Made by a program: the position numbers and the translations under genes. Of a DNA stretch of 64,000 nucleotides, positions 24,242-33,645 are shown in pieces. Position 1 is the first letter of the stretch, and every line of letters starts with the position of its first letter. This stretch comes from Mycolicibacter virginiensis (GTDB taxonomy: Bacteria; Actinomycetota; Actinomycetes; Mycobacteriales; Mycobacteriaceae): positions 2,232,001-2,296,000 of the forward strand of contig NZ_CP092430.2 in assembly GCF_022374935.2 (NCBI RefSeq), in the 5' to 3' direction. The notes beneath the pieces are model-generated. The model saw nothing but the letters and a program-made list of their open reading frames with translations, did not search any database and was not told the DNA's origin.

Positions 24242-24637
24242 GTGAAATCAACCGCACTCGCGGCGGCCCTGGCCGCAGGTCTGCTGGCCGGGCTGATCGG
24301 TGCTACGTCATCCGCTCAGGCCGATCCGCTCAATCCGCGTGATCCGGACTATTGCGGCAACAGCCCCGACATCCTGCTGTGCACCCAGCAGCAGTCGACG
24401 TACCCGAGTCCGGCTGAGATGGCCTACCTCAACGCCATCCGCGGGAAATTCCCGCCCGGTACCGAAGCCCGCCGGCTGGCTGCCGGACGGACCGCGTGCC
24501 TGGAGTTCCCGAAGCATCCGACCAGCCTCATCGTCGAGCAGGTCTCGGTCTACCTGCAGATCGCCAAGCCCACCGCCGGTGAGGTGGTCGAGTCGGCCCG
24601 GACCAATATCTGCCCGACGGCGAAGACGCAGGCCTGA
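24242..24637 (+). CDS. Secreted DUF732-like protein
   Basis: The protein has 131 residues from GTG 24242, with GAGGAGAAAGG upstream. The signal peptide (STALAAALAAGLLAGLIGATSSAQAD) indicates Sec export. The mature domain has two Cys pairs (YCGNSPDILLC) and ends YLQIAKPTAGEVVESARTNI followed by a last Cys. It has the size and pattern of DUF732-related mycobacterial exported proteins. The divergent layout with 23808-24119 implies a shared 122-bp promoter region. Function unknown. Confidence 0.7.
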   Translation: MKSTALAAALAAGLLAGLIGATSSAQADPLNPRDPDYCGNSPDILLCTQQQSTYPSPAEMAYLNAIRGKFPPGTEARRLAAGRTACLEFPKHPTSLIVEQVSVYLQIAKPTAGEVVESARTNICPTAKTQA

Positions 24638-24644
24638 ACCCGGC

Positions 24645-26300
24645 TCAGCGGCGGTACGCGCGCACTCCGTCGCGGATCGCGGCCTGCGCCGCCACATCAC
24701 ATTCGTTGTAGCTCAGACACCAGTTGCGCGCGGCGTCGGCCTGCGGACCGTTGCCCCGGGCGGCTTCGACCGCGCCCAGGGAGGCCAGGCCCCCCGGATC
24801 GTCGACCTCCCAGTGGAAGCCGAAGAAGCCGGCGACCTGTTTGATCGACGACGCGGTGCGGACGAAAAACGTCGCGTCGAACCACTTCCGCAGGTCATAG
24901 GTGAGGCCGTCGAGTGCCTGCTGAACCTCGGCGAACCTGCGGGTGCTACTGATCTCGGGATGGTGCCAATGGAAGACCTGAAGCGACTTGCCCGCCTGGG
25001 CGGCATGGCTGCGTAACTGCTGCATCCGAGAGGCGAACTCGGCGGCCAGTTCGGCTTCGCCGGCCTCGTCGAGTGGATCGAATGAGACCACGGGCTGGTA
25101 GCGGGCGGTGGAGTCGTCCTGGCCGTCGCGAACGCGCAGGCCCCACTGATAGATCCGGCCCTGATCGTCCCACTCGATGTCGAAGTCGACCTCGATGTCG
25201 GCGGTGGGAACAGTGGCTGAGCCTGGGTCGTGTGCCTCGAAATCAATTCCGGTGCAACTCATCCGGGCTCGTCGCACCACGTTGGACAGCCGGTCCTGCG
25301 GCATCTTGGTGCCGACGGACTGGACGCGGAATGCTTCGAGGTGCGCGCCGACATCGACAGCCGCCAACTGCGCAACGCTCAACGCCGCGCCATCGCCGCA
25401 GTGTTGATACAGGTACTGCCACTCCCGGATCGTGAGGTGGCCGGTCTCGATCGCGAACGACGCGTCGTCCTCGCCGGCCACCGTGGCGCAGTGGTCGAAC
25501 CACGCGCACGTACCGCAATCGGCGATGCGGTAGGGCCGCACCAGTTCTCGTCCGGCCGCCGCGGCCCGCGCGACGTCGACGCGGAACGCGAACTCGTGGT
25601 CGTAGCGCTGCAGAGCCGATCGCGGTCGGCGATGCGATGGATCGCTGGCCGAATACGTGACGATGTTCTCGGTATCCAGGTCATACCAGGTGATGCCGAG
25701 ACTCTCGCCGAGTAGGGCCGTGAGGTCGGTGCTGCCGATGATGCCGCCGCGGTTCACCCCGCAGTGAAAACCCAACTCCTGCAACATCCGGGTGTAGTGC
25801 GCCAGCTGCATGACGTCGTCACGCCAGCGCGCACCGTGGTCACTGTGGCCCGGATGAGTCAGTCGCCGATCGGGTTGTGACAGCGTCGAGATCTCTACCT
25901 CCGCGCGTTTCGCCGATGTCAGCGTGCGGTGGTTCTTGATGTCGACGGGCAGGTAGCCGTCCTGGTGTCTGACCAACACGTCGGGAAGGCCCCTGCGGCC
26001 GTTGATATCCGGCAGGCTTCCGCCGGCAATCACCTCGACACCGGCAGTCATCGCGGCCACGGTGCGACGCTGGCGTTCGGTCCAACCGATCCCGGCATCG
26101 AGCAGCAGCAGGCGCTCGGAGTCTGCGTAGCGTGACCTGAGTTCGGCGAGGACGTGTTCCTCGAATTCGATTCCGGCGCTGCGCAGCAACTCCAAGTCCG
26201 GACGCGGCGGCGCCGGCTCCGGAGTGCCGGGAGCGAACTCGTTATGGGTGACGCGAGCGCACCGTTTTGCCGGGTAGCCGCCGAGCGTGACCGGTGCCAT
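24645..26300 (-). CDS. TM0106 family RecB-like nuclease
   Basis: The protein has 551 residues. The N-terminal half carries a PD-(D/E)xK core: GLPDVLVRHQDGYLPVDIKN has the catalytic Asp and DxK. CxxC-type cysteines follow (DCGTCAWFDHCATVAGED), which in this family can hold an Fe-S cluster. The C-terminal ~170 residues (DIEVDFDIEWDDQGRIYQWG and later YNECDVAAQAAIRDG) form an RNase H-like domain with acidic residues. It probably acts as a DNA repair or processing nuclease, and M. tuberculosis has such a protein (Rv2119 by recall). The start is ATG 26300, with GGGAGGGA nearby. Confidence 0.85.
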   Translation of the reverse strand: MAPVTLGGYPAKRCARVTHNEFAPGTPEPAPPRPDLELLRSAGIEFEEHVLAELRSRYADSERLLLLDAGIGWTERQRRTVAAMTAGVEVIAGGSLPDINGRRGLPDVLVRHQDGYLPVDIKNHRTLTSAKRAEVEISTLSQPDRRLTHPGHSDHGARWRDDVMQLAHYTRMLQELGFHCGVNRGGIIGSTDLTALLGESLGITWYDLDTENIVTYSASDPSHRRPRSALQRYDHEFAFRVDVARAAAAGRELVRPYRIADCGTCAWFDHCATVAGEDDASFAIETGHLTIREWQYLYQHCGDGAALSVAQLAAVDVGAHLEAFRVQSVGTKMPQDRLSNVVRRARMSCTGIDFEAHDPGSATVPTADIEVDFDIEWDDQGRIYQWGLRVRDGQDDSTARYQPVVSFDPLDEAGEAELAAEFASRMQQLRSHAAQAGKSLQVFHWHHPEISSTRRFAEVQQALDGLTYDLRKWFDATFFVRTASSIKQVAGFFGFHWEVDDPGGLASLGAVEAARGNGPQADAARNWCLSYNECDVAAQAAIRDGVRAYRR

Positions 26301-26321
26301 CGCGTCCCTCCCCGAGTGGCC

Positions 26322-26918
26322 CTAGTCCGCCGCTCGCGTGACGCCGGCGGCGATTTCACCGATCAGCGCCGCGACCACTCCGAATGCGAAGTACAGGGGC
26401 ACCAGCCACGGCGCCACCCCGAACAACCCGTCCGAGCCGGGGGCGTAGCGGAAGTGGCCGACCGCGGCGATCCCGATCTCGACCACCGGGCCGACGGCCG
26501 CGATCAGCACGCCGCACACGATCGCCGGACGATCTCCCAAGGCGCAGAAAGTGACCGCGGCGAACGCGCAGATCAATGTCGTGAGGGGAACCACCGGCGA
26601 GGCATGCAACATCGCGGTGACGACGTAGCTGCCCAGCACTGCGGCCAGACCAGCCACCCCTTGACGCATCGTGACCGCGGTCCGCGGCGAGGGGAGATGC
26701 AGTCGCAACTCCGCCAGGAGAACCGTGGCGGACCCGACCAGGATCGGGAAGTAGAGCGGACTGCTCCAGATGAACGGCACGGCTTGCGACGCGGACAGGT
26801 ATTCGGTGGTCCCGGTGATCACGTGCGAGTGGTCACCGATCAGACCAGCCGCTCCACCCAAGACGAACAGCAACAACGCGATCGGGGGGCGTAATTTCAC
26901 CCCCGCAGTATCGTCCAT
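26322..26918 (-). CDS. Multi-pass membrane protein of unknown function
   Basis: The protein has 198 residues from ATG 26918; a longer reading upstream is antisense to the methyltransferase and is rejected. It is very hydrophobic, with about six helices, including PPIALLLFVLGGAAGLIG, FPILVGSATVLLAEL, VVPLTTLICAFAAVTFCALG and PLYFAFGVVAALIGEIAAG. A conserved-looking polar stretch GDHSHVITGTTEYL lies after helix 1. It is comparable in type to the conserved membrane protein Rv2120c, which neighbours the RecB-like gene Rv2119 in M. tuberculosis. No transport or enzyme motif is seen. Confidence 0.7.
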   Translation of the reverse strand: MDDTAGVKLRPPIALLLFVLGGAAGLIGDHSHVITGTTEYLSASQAVPFIWSSPLYFPILVGSATVLLAELRLHLPSPRTAVTMRQGVAGLAAVLGSYVVTAMLHASPVVPLTTLICAFAAVTFCALGDRPAIVCGVLIAAVGPVVEIGIAAVGHFRYAPGSDGLFGVAPWLVPLYFAFGVVAALIGEIAAGVTRAAD

Positions 26919-26922
26919 TCCG

Positions 26923-27504
26923 ATGAGCGCCGAGGACCGCACCCGCTGGGATGCGAAATACACAGGCCGCTGCGCGCCGGCACCGGACACGATCGGGCCC
27001 GCCGCGGTGTTTGCGCGCTTCGTGGACGCGTTTCCGGTCGCCGGCCACGCGCTCGACATCGCCTGCGGCCAGGGCGCCGCGGCGGTCTGGCTGGCCCAGC
27101 GGGGCCTGCAGGTGGCCGGATGCGACATCTCGCCGGTCGCCGTCGAGCAGGCGCGGGCGTTCGCCCTGCGCAGCGGTGTGGGTAACCGGTGCCGATTCGA
27201 CGTCGTCGATCTCGACGACGGCCTGCCGGACGGGCCGCCGGCCGATGTCATTTACTGCGCCCGGTTCCGCGACAGTCGGCTCGACGCGCCGATGCTGCAC
27301 CGGCTGGCTCCGGGCGGACTGTTGGCGATCACCGCGTTGAGTCAGGTGGGCAGCACCTCAGGGCGGTTTCGGGCCGCGCCCGGGGAGCTGCGCACGGCGT
27401 TCGCCGGCCTGGAGTTGATCGCCGAGGGGGAGGCGGACGGTGTGGCGTGGCTGTTGGCCCGACGCCCGACGGCGCCGTCAGCGCACCCGGACGGACGAGA
27501 CTAG
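26923..27504 (+). CDS. Class I SAM-dependent methyltransferase
   Basis: The protein has 193 residues from ATG 26923, only 4 bp from the divergent membrane gene start. Motif I is HALDIACGQGAAAVWLAQRG (GxGxxA-like SAM loop), the acidic motif II is VAGCDISPVAVEQAR, then CRFDVVDLDDGLPDG and a motif III HRLAPGGLLAITAL. RTRWDAKYTGRCAP at the N-terminus resembles thiopurine/tellurite-resistance type methyltransferases. It is cytoplasmic and its substrate is unknown. Confidence 0.85.
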   Translation: MSAEDRTRWDAKYTGRCAPAPDTIGPAAVFARFVDAFPVAGHALDIACGQGAAAVWLAQRGLQVAGCDISPVAVEQARAFALRSGVGNRCRFDVVDLDDGLPDGPPADVIYCARFRDSRLDAPMLHRLAPGGLLAITALSQVGSTSGRFRAAPGELRTAFAGLELIAEGEADGVAWLLARRPTAPSAHPDGRD

Positions 27505-28148
27505 GCCGGCGCCGGCGCCTCGCGGTCGCTGGGCTCCGGGCCGGGCTCAGCCGGGGCCTCGTCGAGCGGCAGGGCATCCATCGGGGGCGCCTCGCCGGGC
27601 GGCATATCGATCGGCGGCTCCATGGGGGCCTCGATCGGAGGTACCTCAAACGGCGGAGCCTCCATGGGCGGTGCAGGCAGTTCGAAGCCCATCGGCTCGG
27701 CCATCGGCTCTGGGGCGGGCTCGGTGCCCGGCTCCACCATGGCGGCAAACTCCACCGGGGCTTCCGGGGCCGGTGCCTCGTCCATCGGCAGGTACATGTG
27801 GTGGGTGAACTGCGGCTGGTAGGCGCCGCCGCCGCCGATCTTCACGCCGCCGGGCTCACCGCTGGCCACCGGCGTGCCGTCGGGCAGGGTCACCGCGGTG
27901 TGGTGGCTGTTCCAGCCCACCACCAGGGCGTTGGGCGCGGTGCCGTACTTGAAGCCGCGTGCCAGCAGCGCCGACTCCTCATTGGCGGTGTGGAACCGGC
28001 CGCTGAAGGCCGGCCGGCCGCTGGCGACGTTGGACACCCACGAGGCCAAACCCGAGCAATCCGTACCTGCGGGAGTGTTCCCACCGACGATGTACGGGGT
28101 GCCCGAAACCTGCTGGATGAGCGCCATCAGAGCTTCTAGACCAAACAT
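27501..28148 (-). CDS. NlpC/P60-like cysteine peptidase with Pro-rich tail
   Basis: The protein has 215 residues from ATG 28148 (MFGLEALMALIQQVSG); earlier in-frame ATGs at 28160 and 28205 are possible. GTPYIVGGNTPAGTDCSGLA holds the catalytic Cys in the NlpC/P60 DCSGL motif, and VVGWNSHHTAVTLPDG supplies the His. This type cuts peptide stems of peptidoglycan. The last ~80 residues are a low-complexity Pro/Glu/Met-rich tail (EAPPFEVPPIEAPMEPPIDM), possibly a wall-spanning or binding segment. No signal peptide is obvious, which is unusual for a wall enzyme and resembles phage-derived lysin domains. It overlaps the methyltransferase end by 4 bp, tail to tail. Confidence 0.65.
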   Translation of the reverse strand: MFGLEALMALIQQVSGTPYIVGGNTPAGTDCSGLASWVSNVASGRPAFSGRFHTANEESALLARGFKYGTAPNALVVGWNSHHTAVTLPDGTPVASGEPGGVKIGGGGAYQPQFTHHMYLPMDEAPAPEAPVEFAAMVEPGTEPAPEPMAEPMGFELPAPPMEAPPFEVPPIEAPMEPPIDMPPGEAPPMDALPLDEAPAEPGPEPSDREAPAPA

Positions 28149-28474
28149 GACCGAGCACATTAACCATGGATAACTGCACTTACCAAAATCTGTGGCGCCC
28201 ATCACGTTTAGTATTCATGTTGTCAAACGTAACGCCGCCACGGAAAACGCCAGGTAGATCCGGGAAAATGTACCGAACGCGACCGTTAATTTCCGTAAGT
28301 GCTGGTAGATGCCTCGTATGTGTTTGTTGGGCGTGGTCCCAAAGGTCACAAATTCGCATTATTAGGATGAAATTGCCTGATCAATGGGTGCGGCGCAGAT
28401 ATCCATTACCGCCGGTATCGGCGAAAATATCGACACGGGCAGCATGTCGTTTTCCGGGCGGAAAGTGATGCTGC

Positions 28475-29653
28475 TTACAGTGAACGCTTCGCGTTCTTGA
28501 TCAGATTCGACCCGATGATCAGCCGCTGGATCTCGCTGGTGCCTTCGTAGAGTCGGAGCAGTCGAACGTCGCGGTAGATGCGCTCCACCGGCACGCCACG
28601 GATGTATCCGCTGCCGCCGTGGATCTGCACCGCCAGGTCGGCGACCTTGCCGGCCATCTCGGTGCAGAAAACCTTCGCCACTGACGGGGCGATCCGCCGA
28701 TCTTCATTGCTGACCCACTTGCGGGCGGCATCGCGGACCAGCGCCTGGCCGGCCAGCACTCCGGTCTGCTGGTCGGCGAGCATCGCCTGAACCAACTGGA
28801 AGTCGCCGATGATGCTGCCGCCCTGGGTGGCGGTGGCGGCATAGTTCACCGATTCATCCAGTGCGCGCTGCGCAGCTCCCACCGCCAGCGCCGCAATATG
28901 AATGCGGCCGCGGGCCAGCGACGTCATCGCCGCCCGGTAACCGATGTCCTCGTCCCCCCCGACCAGGGCGGTGGCGGGAAGTCGCACGCCGGAGAAACTG
29001 ACATCGGCCGTCCAGGCGCCTTCCTGGCCCATCTTGGCGTCCTTGGCGCCGACTTCGACCCCGGCGGTGTCGGCCGGCACCAGGAACACCGCGATGCCGG
29101 CGCCGCGTTCGTCGGCCGGCCGAGTGCGGGCGAACACCACGAACAGATCGGCCAGCGGTGCGTTGGTGATGAACCGTTTCTGGCCGTCGAGCACCCAGGT
29201 CTCGTCCGCTCCCGAGCCGTCGCGGACGGCCTTGGTGCGCAGGCCCGCCGGATTGGAGCCCGCTCCGGGCTCGGTGAGGGCGAAGGACGCGACCGCTCCG
29301 GAGGCGATGGGCTCCAGCCAGCGCTCCTTCTGTTCATCGGTACCGAACCCCACCAGCACCTGGCCGGCGATGCCGTTGTTGGTGCCGAACATCGACCGGA
29401 CCGACGGGCAGGTGTAGCCCAGTTCCATGGCCAGTTCGACGTCCTGGGCCAGATTCAGGCCCAGTCCGCCCCATTCTTGGGGGATCGCGTAGCCGAACAG
29501 GCCCAGGTCCTTGGCGGCCTGCCGCAGGTCGTCTGGGACCTGATCGGTATCGAGGATCTCCTGTTCGCGCGGGAGCACCATCGTCCGGACGAACCGGCGG
29601 GTCTGGGACAGGATTTCGGCGAAGACGTCGTCGTCAACGGATGCGGTCGTCAT
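28475..29653 (-). CDS. Acyl-CoA dehydrogenase
   Basis: The protein has 392 residues from ATG 29653, with AAAGGGG upstream. It catalyses FAD-dependent alpha,beta-dehydrogenation of an acyl-CoA. It shows ASFALTEPGAGSNPAGLRTK and WVLDGQKRFITNAPLAD (FAD and substrate contacts), FSGVRLPATALVGGDEDIGY, and the C-terminal YRDVRLLRLYEGTSEIQRLI holding the catalytic Glu. It is read away from a four-gene operon of the same pathway type across a 105-bp shared promoter. The 326-bp space downstream, towards 28149, is AT-rich and holds no gene I can support. Confidence 0.9.
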   Translation of the reverse strand: MTTASVDDDVFAEILSQTRRFVRTMVLPREQEILDTDQVPDDLRQAAKDLGLFGYAIPQEWGGLGLNLAQDVELAMELGYTCPSVRSMFGTNNGIAGQVLVGFGTDEQKERWLEPIASGAVASFALTEPGAGSNPAGLRTKAVRDGSGADETWVLDGQKRFITNAPLADLFVVFARTRPADERGAGIAVFLVPADTAGVEVGAKDAKMGQEGAWTADVSFSGVRLPATALVGGDEDIGYRAAMTSLARGRIHIAALAVGAAQRALDESVNYAATATQGGSIIGDFQLVQAMLADQQTGVLAGQALVRDAARKWVSNEDRRIAPSVAKVFCTEMAGKVADLAVQIHGGSGYIRGVPVERIYRDVRLLRLYEGTSEIQRLIIGSNLIKNAKRSL

Positions 29654-29683
29654 GGCACGGCCCCTTTCGGCACTGGCCGACAA

Positions 29684-29702
29684 ATCATATATGAAATATG
29701 AT
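29684..29702. promoter_or_regulatory. Palindromic operator candidate for the GntR regulator
   Basis: ATCATAT-ATGAA-ATATGAT is a perfect 7-bp inverted repeat with a 5-bp spacer, and TCATATATGA inside it is a perfect 10-bp palindrome. It is the AT-rich centre of the divergent promoter between the acyl-CoA dehydrogenase (minus) and the SDR operon (plus). FCD-type GntR proteins bind short palindromes in such sites, and one is encoded at the end of the plus operon. Confidence 0.5.
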
Positions 29703-29758
29703 GTTGCGGACCACGGGTGGGCACGGCAGCACGACGACATGTAGAGGACGGTTTCGGC

Positions 29759-30496
29759 GTGGCATTACTGGACGGGCAGACGGCGGTGATCACCGGTGGA
29801 GCGCAGGGGCTGGGCTTCGCGATCGCGCAACGCTTCGTCGCTGAGGGCGCCCGGGTGGTGCTCGGCGATCTGAACCTGCAGGCCACCGAGGCCGCGGCGC
29901 AGCGCCTCGGCGCCGATGTCGCGGTGGCGGTGCGCACTGACGTCACGGACGCCGCCGACGTCGAGGCACTGGTGAGCGTCGCCGTCGAGCGGTTCGGCGG
30001 CCTGGACATCATGGTCAACAACGCCGGCATCACCCGCGACGCCACCATGCGCAAGATGACCGAAGACGATTTCGACCAGGTGATCGCAGTCCACCTGAAG
30101 GGCACCTGGAACGGGCTGCGCGCGGCCGCCGCGATCATGCGAGAGCGCAAGCGCGGCGCGATCGTGAACATGTCCTCTATATCGGGCAAGGTCGGCATGG
30201 TCGGGCAGACCAACTATTCGGCCGCCAAGGCCGGCATCGTCGGCATGACCAAGGCCGCCAGCAAGGAGCTGGCCTACCTCGGTGTCCGCGTCAACGCGAT
30301 CCAGCCGGGGCTGATCCGGTCGGCGATGACCGAGGCCATGCCGCAGCGGATCTGGGATTCCAAGGTCGCCGAGGTGCCGATGGGCCGGGCCGGCGAACCC
30401 GACGAGGTCGCGACGGTCGCACTGTTCCTGGCGTCCGACTTGTCCTCTTATATGACGGGCACTGTGCTCGAGGTGACCGGCGGTCGTCACCTATGA
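29759..30496 (+). CDS. Short-chain dehydrogenase, 3-oxoacyl-ACP/3-hydroxyacyl-CoA reductase type
   Basis: The protein has 245 residues from GTG 29759 ([17 protein letters not shown]), after AGAGGA. The Rossmann loop is [12 protein letters not shown], the structural NNAG motif is [16 protein letters not shown], and the catalytic Ser-Tyr-Lys are in [10 protein letters not shown] and [13 protein letters not shown]. The closing [13 protein letters not shown] is FabG-like. Within this cluster it most likely oxidises a 3-hydroxyacyl-CoA to the 3-ketoacyl-CoA that the next gene cleaves. It overlaps the thiolase start by 4 bp. Confidence 0.88.
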   Translation: MALLDGQTAVITGGAQGLGFAIAQRFVAEGARVVLGDLNLQATEAAAQRLGADVAVAVRTDVTDAADVEALVSVAVERFGGLDIMVNNAGITRDATMRKMTEDDFDQVIAVHLKGTWNGLRAAAAIMRERKRGAIVNMSSISGKVGMVGQTNYSAAKAGIVGMTKAASKELAYLGVRVNAIQPGLIRSAMTEAMPQRIWDSKVAEVPMGRAGEPDEVATVALFLASDLSSYMTGTVLEVTGGRHL

Positions 30497-31710
30497 CTCA
30501 GCGCGAGGCGGTGATCTGCGAACCGGTTCGTACCCCGATCGGGCGCTACGGGGGGATGTTCAAGTCGCTGACCGCCGTCGAGCTCGGCGTCGCCGCGCTG
30601 ACCGGACTGCTGGAGCGCACCGGCCTGCTCGCCGACGCCATCGATGACGTGGTGCTGGGGCACTGTTATCCCAGTAGTGAGGCCCCGGCGATCGGGCGGG
30701 TGGTCGCCCTGGATTCTGGCCTGCCGGTGACGGTTCCCGGCATGCAGGTCGATCGGCGGTGCGGATCAGGACTGCAGGCGGTGATCCAGGCCTGCCTGCA
30801 GGTCGGCAGTGGCGCGCATGAGGTGGTGATCGCCGGCGGTGCGGAGAGCATGAGCAACGTGGCGTTCCACTCCACCGACATGCGCTGGGGCGCTGGCCGC
30901 GACGGCGTACGGGTGCACGACGGGCTGGCACGCGGCCGGACCACCGCGGGTGGGCAGTACCACCCGGTGCCCGGCGGCATGTTGGAGACCGCGGAGAACC
31001 TGCGCCGTCAGTACCAGATCTCCCGCGCCGAGCAGGACGAACTCGCGGTCACCTCACATCAGCGCGCGGTGGCGGCCCAGCGCAGCGGCGTGCTCGCCGA
31101 CGAGATCATCGGTGTCACGGTGCGCTCCCGCGCCGGCGAGCAGCGGATCGACACCGACGAGCATCCCCGCGCCGATACCTCGGTGGAATCGTTGGCCAAG
31201 CTCAAACCGGTTCTGGGTAAAAGCGATCCGGACGCCACAGTCACCGCCGGCAACTCCAGCGGTCAGAACGACGCGGCCTCGATGTGTGTGGTGACCACGC
31301 CGGCCAAGGCCGAGCAGCTGGGCCTGAGGCCGTTGGTGCGGCTGGTCTCCTGGGGACTGGCCGGGGTCAAGCCCAACGTCATGGGCATCGGGCCGGCGCC
31401 GGCCACCGATGTCGCCTTGGGCAAGGCCGGTCTCACGCTCGCCGACATCGACCTGATCGAGCTCAATGAGGCGTTCGCTGCTCAGGCTCTCGCGGTCATG
31501 GCGGAGTGGCGATTCGGTGTCGCCGACCGTGACCGGACCAACGTGCACGGTTCGGGGATCTCGCTGGGGCATCCGGTGGGCGCGACCGGCGGCCGGATGC
31601 TGGCGACGCTGGCGCGTGAGCTGCACCGCCGCCAGCAGCGCTACGGATTGGAAACCATGTGCATCGGAGGTGGCCAGGGCTTGGCCGCCGTGTTCGAGAG
31701 GGTGGCGTAA
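30493..31710 (+). CDS. Thiolase (acetyl-CoA acetyltransferase type)
   Basis: The protein has 405 residues. The nucleophile Cys90 lies in [35 protein letters not shown], the [17 protein letters not shown] histidine motif and the C-terminal [14 protein letters not shown]ys complete the active site. The GG after Cys is GS here, as in degradative thiolases. It performs the thiolytic cleavage that ends a beta-oxidation round. ATGA overlap with the SDR gene and immediate junction with the next gene show tight operon packing. Confidence 0.92.
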   Translation: MTQREAVICEPVRTPIGRYGGMFKSLTAVELGVAALTGLLERTGLLADAIDDVVLGHCYPSSEAPAIGRVVALDSGLPVTVPGMQVDRRCGSGLQAVIQACLQVGSGAHEVVIAGGAESMSNVAFHSTDMRWGAGRDGVRVHDGLARGRTTAGGQYHPVPGGMLETAENLRRQYQISRAEQDELAVTSHQRAVAAQRSGVLADEIIGVTVRSRAGEQRIDTDEHPRADTSVESLAKLKPVLGKSDPDATVTAGNSSGQNDAASMCVVTTPAKAEQLGLRPLVRLVSWGLAGVKPNVMGIGPAPATDVALGKAGLTLADIDLIELNEAFAAQALAVMAEWRFGVADRDRTNVHGSGISLGHPVGATGGRMLATLARELHRRQQRYGLETMCIGGGQGLAAVFERVA

Positions 31711-32904
31711 ATGACCAAGCTGTGCCAGACGTTGGGGCTGACCGAGGGCCAGACCGAGATCGTCGCGGCGGTACGGGCGTTCGTCGATAAAGAGGTCATT
31801 CCGCACGCCGCCGAATTCGAACGTGCCGACGCCTATCCGCAACAGATCGTGGACGGCATGCGGCAGTTGGGCCTGTTCGGCCTGATGATTCCGGAGGCCT
31901 ACGGGGGATTGGGCGAGTCCCTGCTGACCTATGCACTGTGCGTCGAGGAGCTCGCGCGCGGCTGGATGAGCATCTCCGGGGTGATCAACACCCATTTCAT
32001 CGTCGCCTACATGCTGCGCCAGCACGGCACCGACGAGCAGAAACAGCGCTACCTGCCGGCGATGGCGACCGGCGATGTGCGCGGGGCGTTTTCGATGTCC
32101 GAACCCGAGCTCGGCTCCGACGTCGCCGCCATCCGCACCCGGGCCACACCCACCGGAGACGGTGACTACCTCATCAACGGCCAGAAGATGTGGCTGACCA
32201 ACGGCGCCACGTCGAGCTTGGTGGCGGTGCTGGTCCACACCGACGAGGGGGCCGACACCCCACACCGCAATATGACCGCGTTCCTAGTCGAAAAGCCCAC
32301 CGGATTCGGTGAAGTCGTGCCGGGCCTGACCATCCCCGGCAAGCTCGACAAGCTCGGATACAAGGGCATTGACACCACCGAGATGATCTTCGACGACTAT
32401 CGGGCCAGTTCCGCCGACATTCTGGGCGGTACCACCGGCCGCGGTTTCTACCAGATGATGGACGGCATCGAGGTCGGCCGGGTCAATGTCGCGGCACGCG
32501 CCTGCGGGGTAGGCATCCGCGCATTCGAGCTCGCGGCCCGTTACGCGCAGCAGCGCACCACCTTCGGCAAGCCGATCGCCGAGCATCAGGCCGTCGCGTT
32601 CGGGCTGGCCGAGATGGCGACCAAGGTCGAGGCCGCGCACCTGATGGTCGTCAACGCGGCCCGACTCAAGGATTCCGGCGAACGCAATGACGTCGCCGCG
32701 GGCATGGCGAAATACCTGGCCAGCGAGTACTGCAACGAGGTCACCCAGCAGAGCTTCCGGATCCACGGCGGCTACGGCTACTCGAAGGAATACGAGATCG
32801 AGCGCCTGATGCGCGACGCGCCGTTCCTGTTGATCGGCGAGGGCACCAGCGAGATCCAGAAGCAGATCATCAGCAAGCGCCTGCTGGCCGACTACCGCAT
32901 CTGA
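31711..32904 (+). CDS. Acyl-CoA dehydrogenase
   Basis: The protein has 397 residues. Its ATG is the first codon after the thiolase stop (TAAATG). Motifs are GLMIPEAYGGLGESLLTYAL, AFSMSEPELGSDVAAIRTR, YLINGQKMWLTNGATSSLVA and the C-terminal FLLIGEGTSEIQKQIISK with the catalytic Glu nearby. With the reductase and thiolase it would degrade a specific acyl-CoA, probably a branched or short chain, since this cluster lacks a hydratase and an acyl-CoA ligase. The substrate cannot be read from sequence. Confidence 0.9.
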   Translation: MTKLCQTLGLTEGQTEIVAAVRAFVDKEVIPHAAEFERADAYPQQIVDGMRQLGLFGLMIPEAYGGLGESLLTYALCVEELARGWMSISGVINTHFIVAYMLRQHGTDEQKQRYLPAMATGDVRGAFSMSEPELGSDVAAIRTRATPTGDGDYLINGQKMWLTNGATSSLVAVLVHTDEGADTPHRNMTAFLVEKPTGFGEVVPGLTIPGKLDKLGYKGIDTTEMIFDDYRASSADILGGTTGRGFYQMMDGIEVGRVNVAARACGVGIRAFELAARYAQQRTTFGKPIAEHQAVAFGLAEMATKVEAAHLMVVNAARLKDSGERNDVAAGMAKYLASEYCNEVTQQSFRIHGGYGYSKEYEIERLMRDAPFLLIGEGTSEIQKQIISKRLLADYRI

Positions 32905-32908
32905 CACC

Positions 32909-33631
32909 ATGTCTGCTCCCGACTTCAGCACCCGGCCGCAGTTGTCGGAAGCTGTCGCACGCTTCGTGCGCCAGCGGATCTTCGACGGCGGTTACGCCGC
33001 GGGGGAGTACGTCCGATTGGACCAGCTGGCAACGGAATTGGGCATCAGCGTCACCCCGGTGCGGGAGGCGCTGTTCGAGCTGCGCGCTGAAGGACTGCTC
33101 GACCAGCAGCCGCATCGCGGGTTCGTCGTGTTGCCGGTGACCAAGCGTGATCTGGCCGACGTCGCCGAGGTCCAGGCGTTTGTGGGTGGTGAGCTGGCGG
33201 CGCGGGCCGCGGCCGGTATCACCGAGGAGCAGTTGAACGAGCTCAATGAGATTCAGTCTCGGCTGGAGCAGGCCTACGCCGGAGACGACGAAGAGCGGAC
33301 CGTGCGGCTCAACCACGATTTCCACCGGGCCATCAACGTGGCCGCCGCCTCACCCAAGCTGGCCCAGATGATGTCGCAGATAACCCGGTACGCGCCCGAG
33401 GCGGTTTTCCCCGGTATCGCCGGTTGGCCGGAACGCTCCATGGCCGATCACCGGCGAGTGCTCGCGGCGCTGGCGGCACACGATCAGACGCTGGCGCGCA
33501 CCGCGATGGCCGAGCATTTGTCGGCCGGCGTGATGCCGCTCATCGAGCATCTGACCGATCGCGGCGTGGTGGGGTGCGAAGACGACTGCGTGGCGCGGAC
33601 AGATCAGCGCCCGTCGGCGACGGGGACGTGA
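32909..33631 (+). CDS. GntR-family transcriptional regulator (FCD domain)
   Basis: The protein has 240 residues. The winged helix-turn-helix covers about 10-75: YVRLDQLATELGISVTPVRE, the classic recognition helix, then GLLDQQPHRGFVVLPVT. The C-terminal all-alpha FCD domain binds a metal and an acyl or organic acid ligand; ERTVRLNHDFHRAINVAAAS and MADHRRVLAALAAHD carry the usual Asp and His. It lies 4 bp after the acyl-CoA dehydrogenase, so it is part of the operon. It probably represses from the palindrome at 29684-29702 until the pathway substrate accumulates. Confidence 0.88.
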   Translation: MSAPDFSTRPQLSEAVARFVRQRIFDGGYAAGEYVRLDQLATELGISVTPVREALFELRAEGLLDQQPHRGFVVLPVTKRDLADVAEVQAFVGGELAARAAAGITEEQLNELNEIQSRLEQAYAGDDEERTVRLNHDFHRAINVAAASPKLAQMMSQITRYAPEAVFPGIAGWPERSMADHRRVLAALAAHDQTLARTAMAEHLSAGVMPLIEHLTDRGVVGCEDDCVARTDQRPSATGT

Positions 33632-33645
33632 GACCGTATCAACCT

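Noticed and set aside
28166..28468. 100-residue plus-strand frame in the AT-rich gap upstream of the acyl-CoA dehydrogenase stop
   Set aside because: No start context, no similarity, and amino acid composition unlike the genome; more likely regulatory or leftover DNA.
31054..32265. 403-residue minus-strand frame
   Set aside because: Antisense to the thiolase and acyl-CoA dehydrogenase; no motif of its own.
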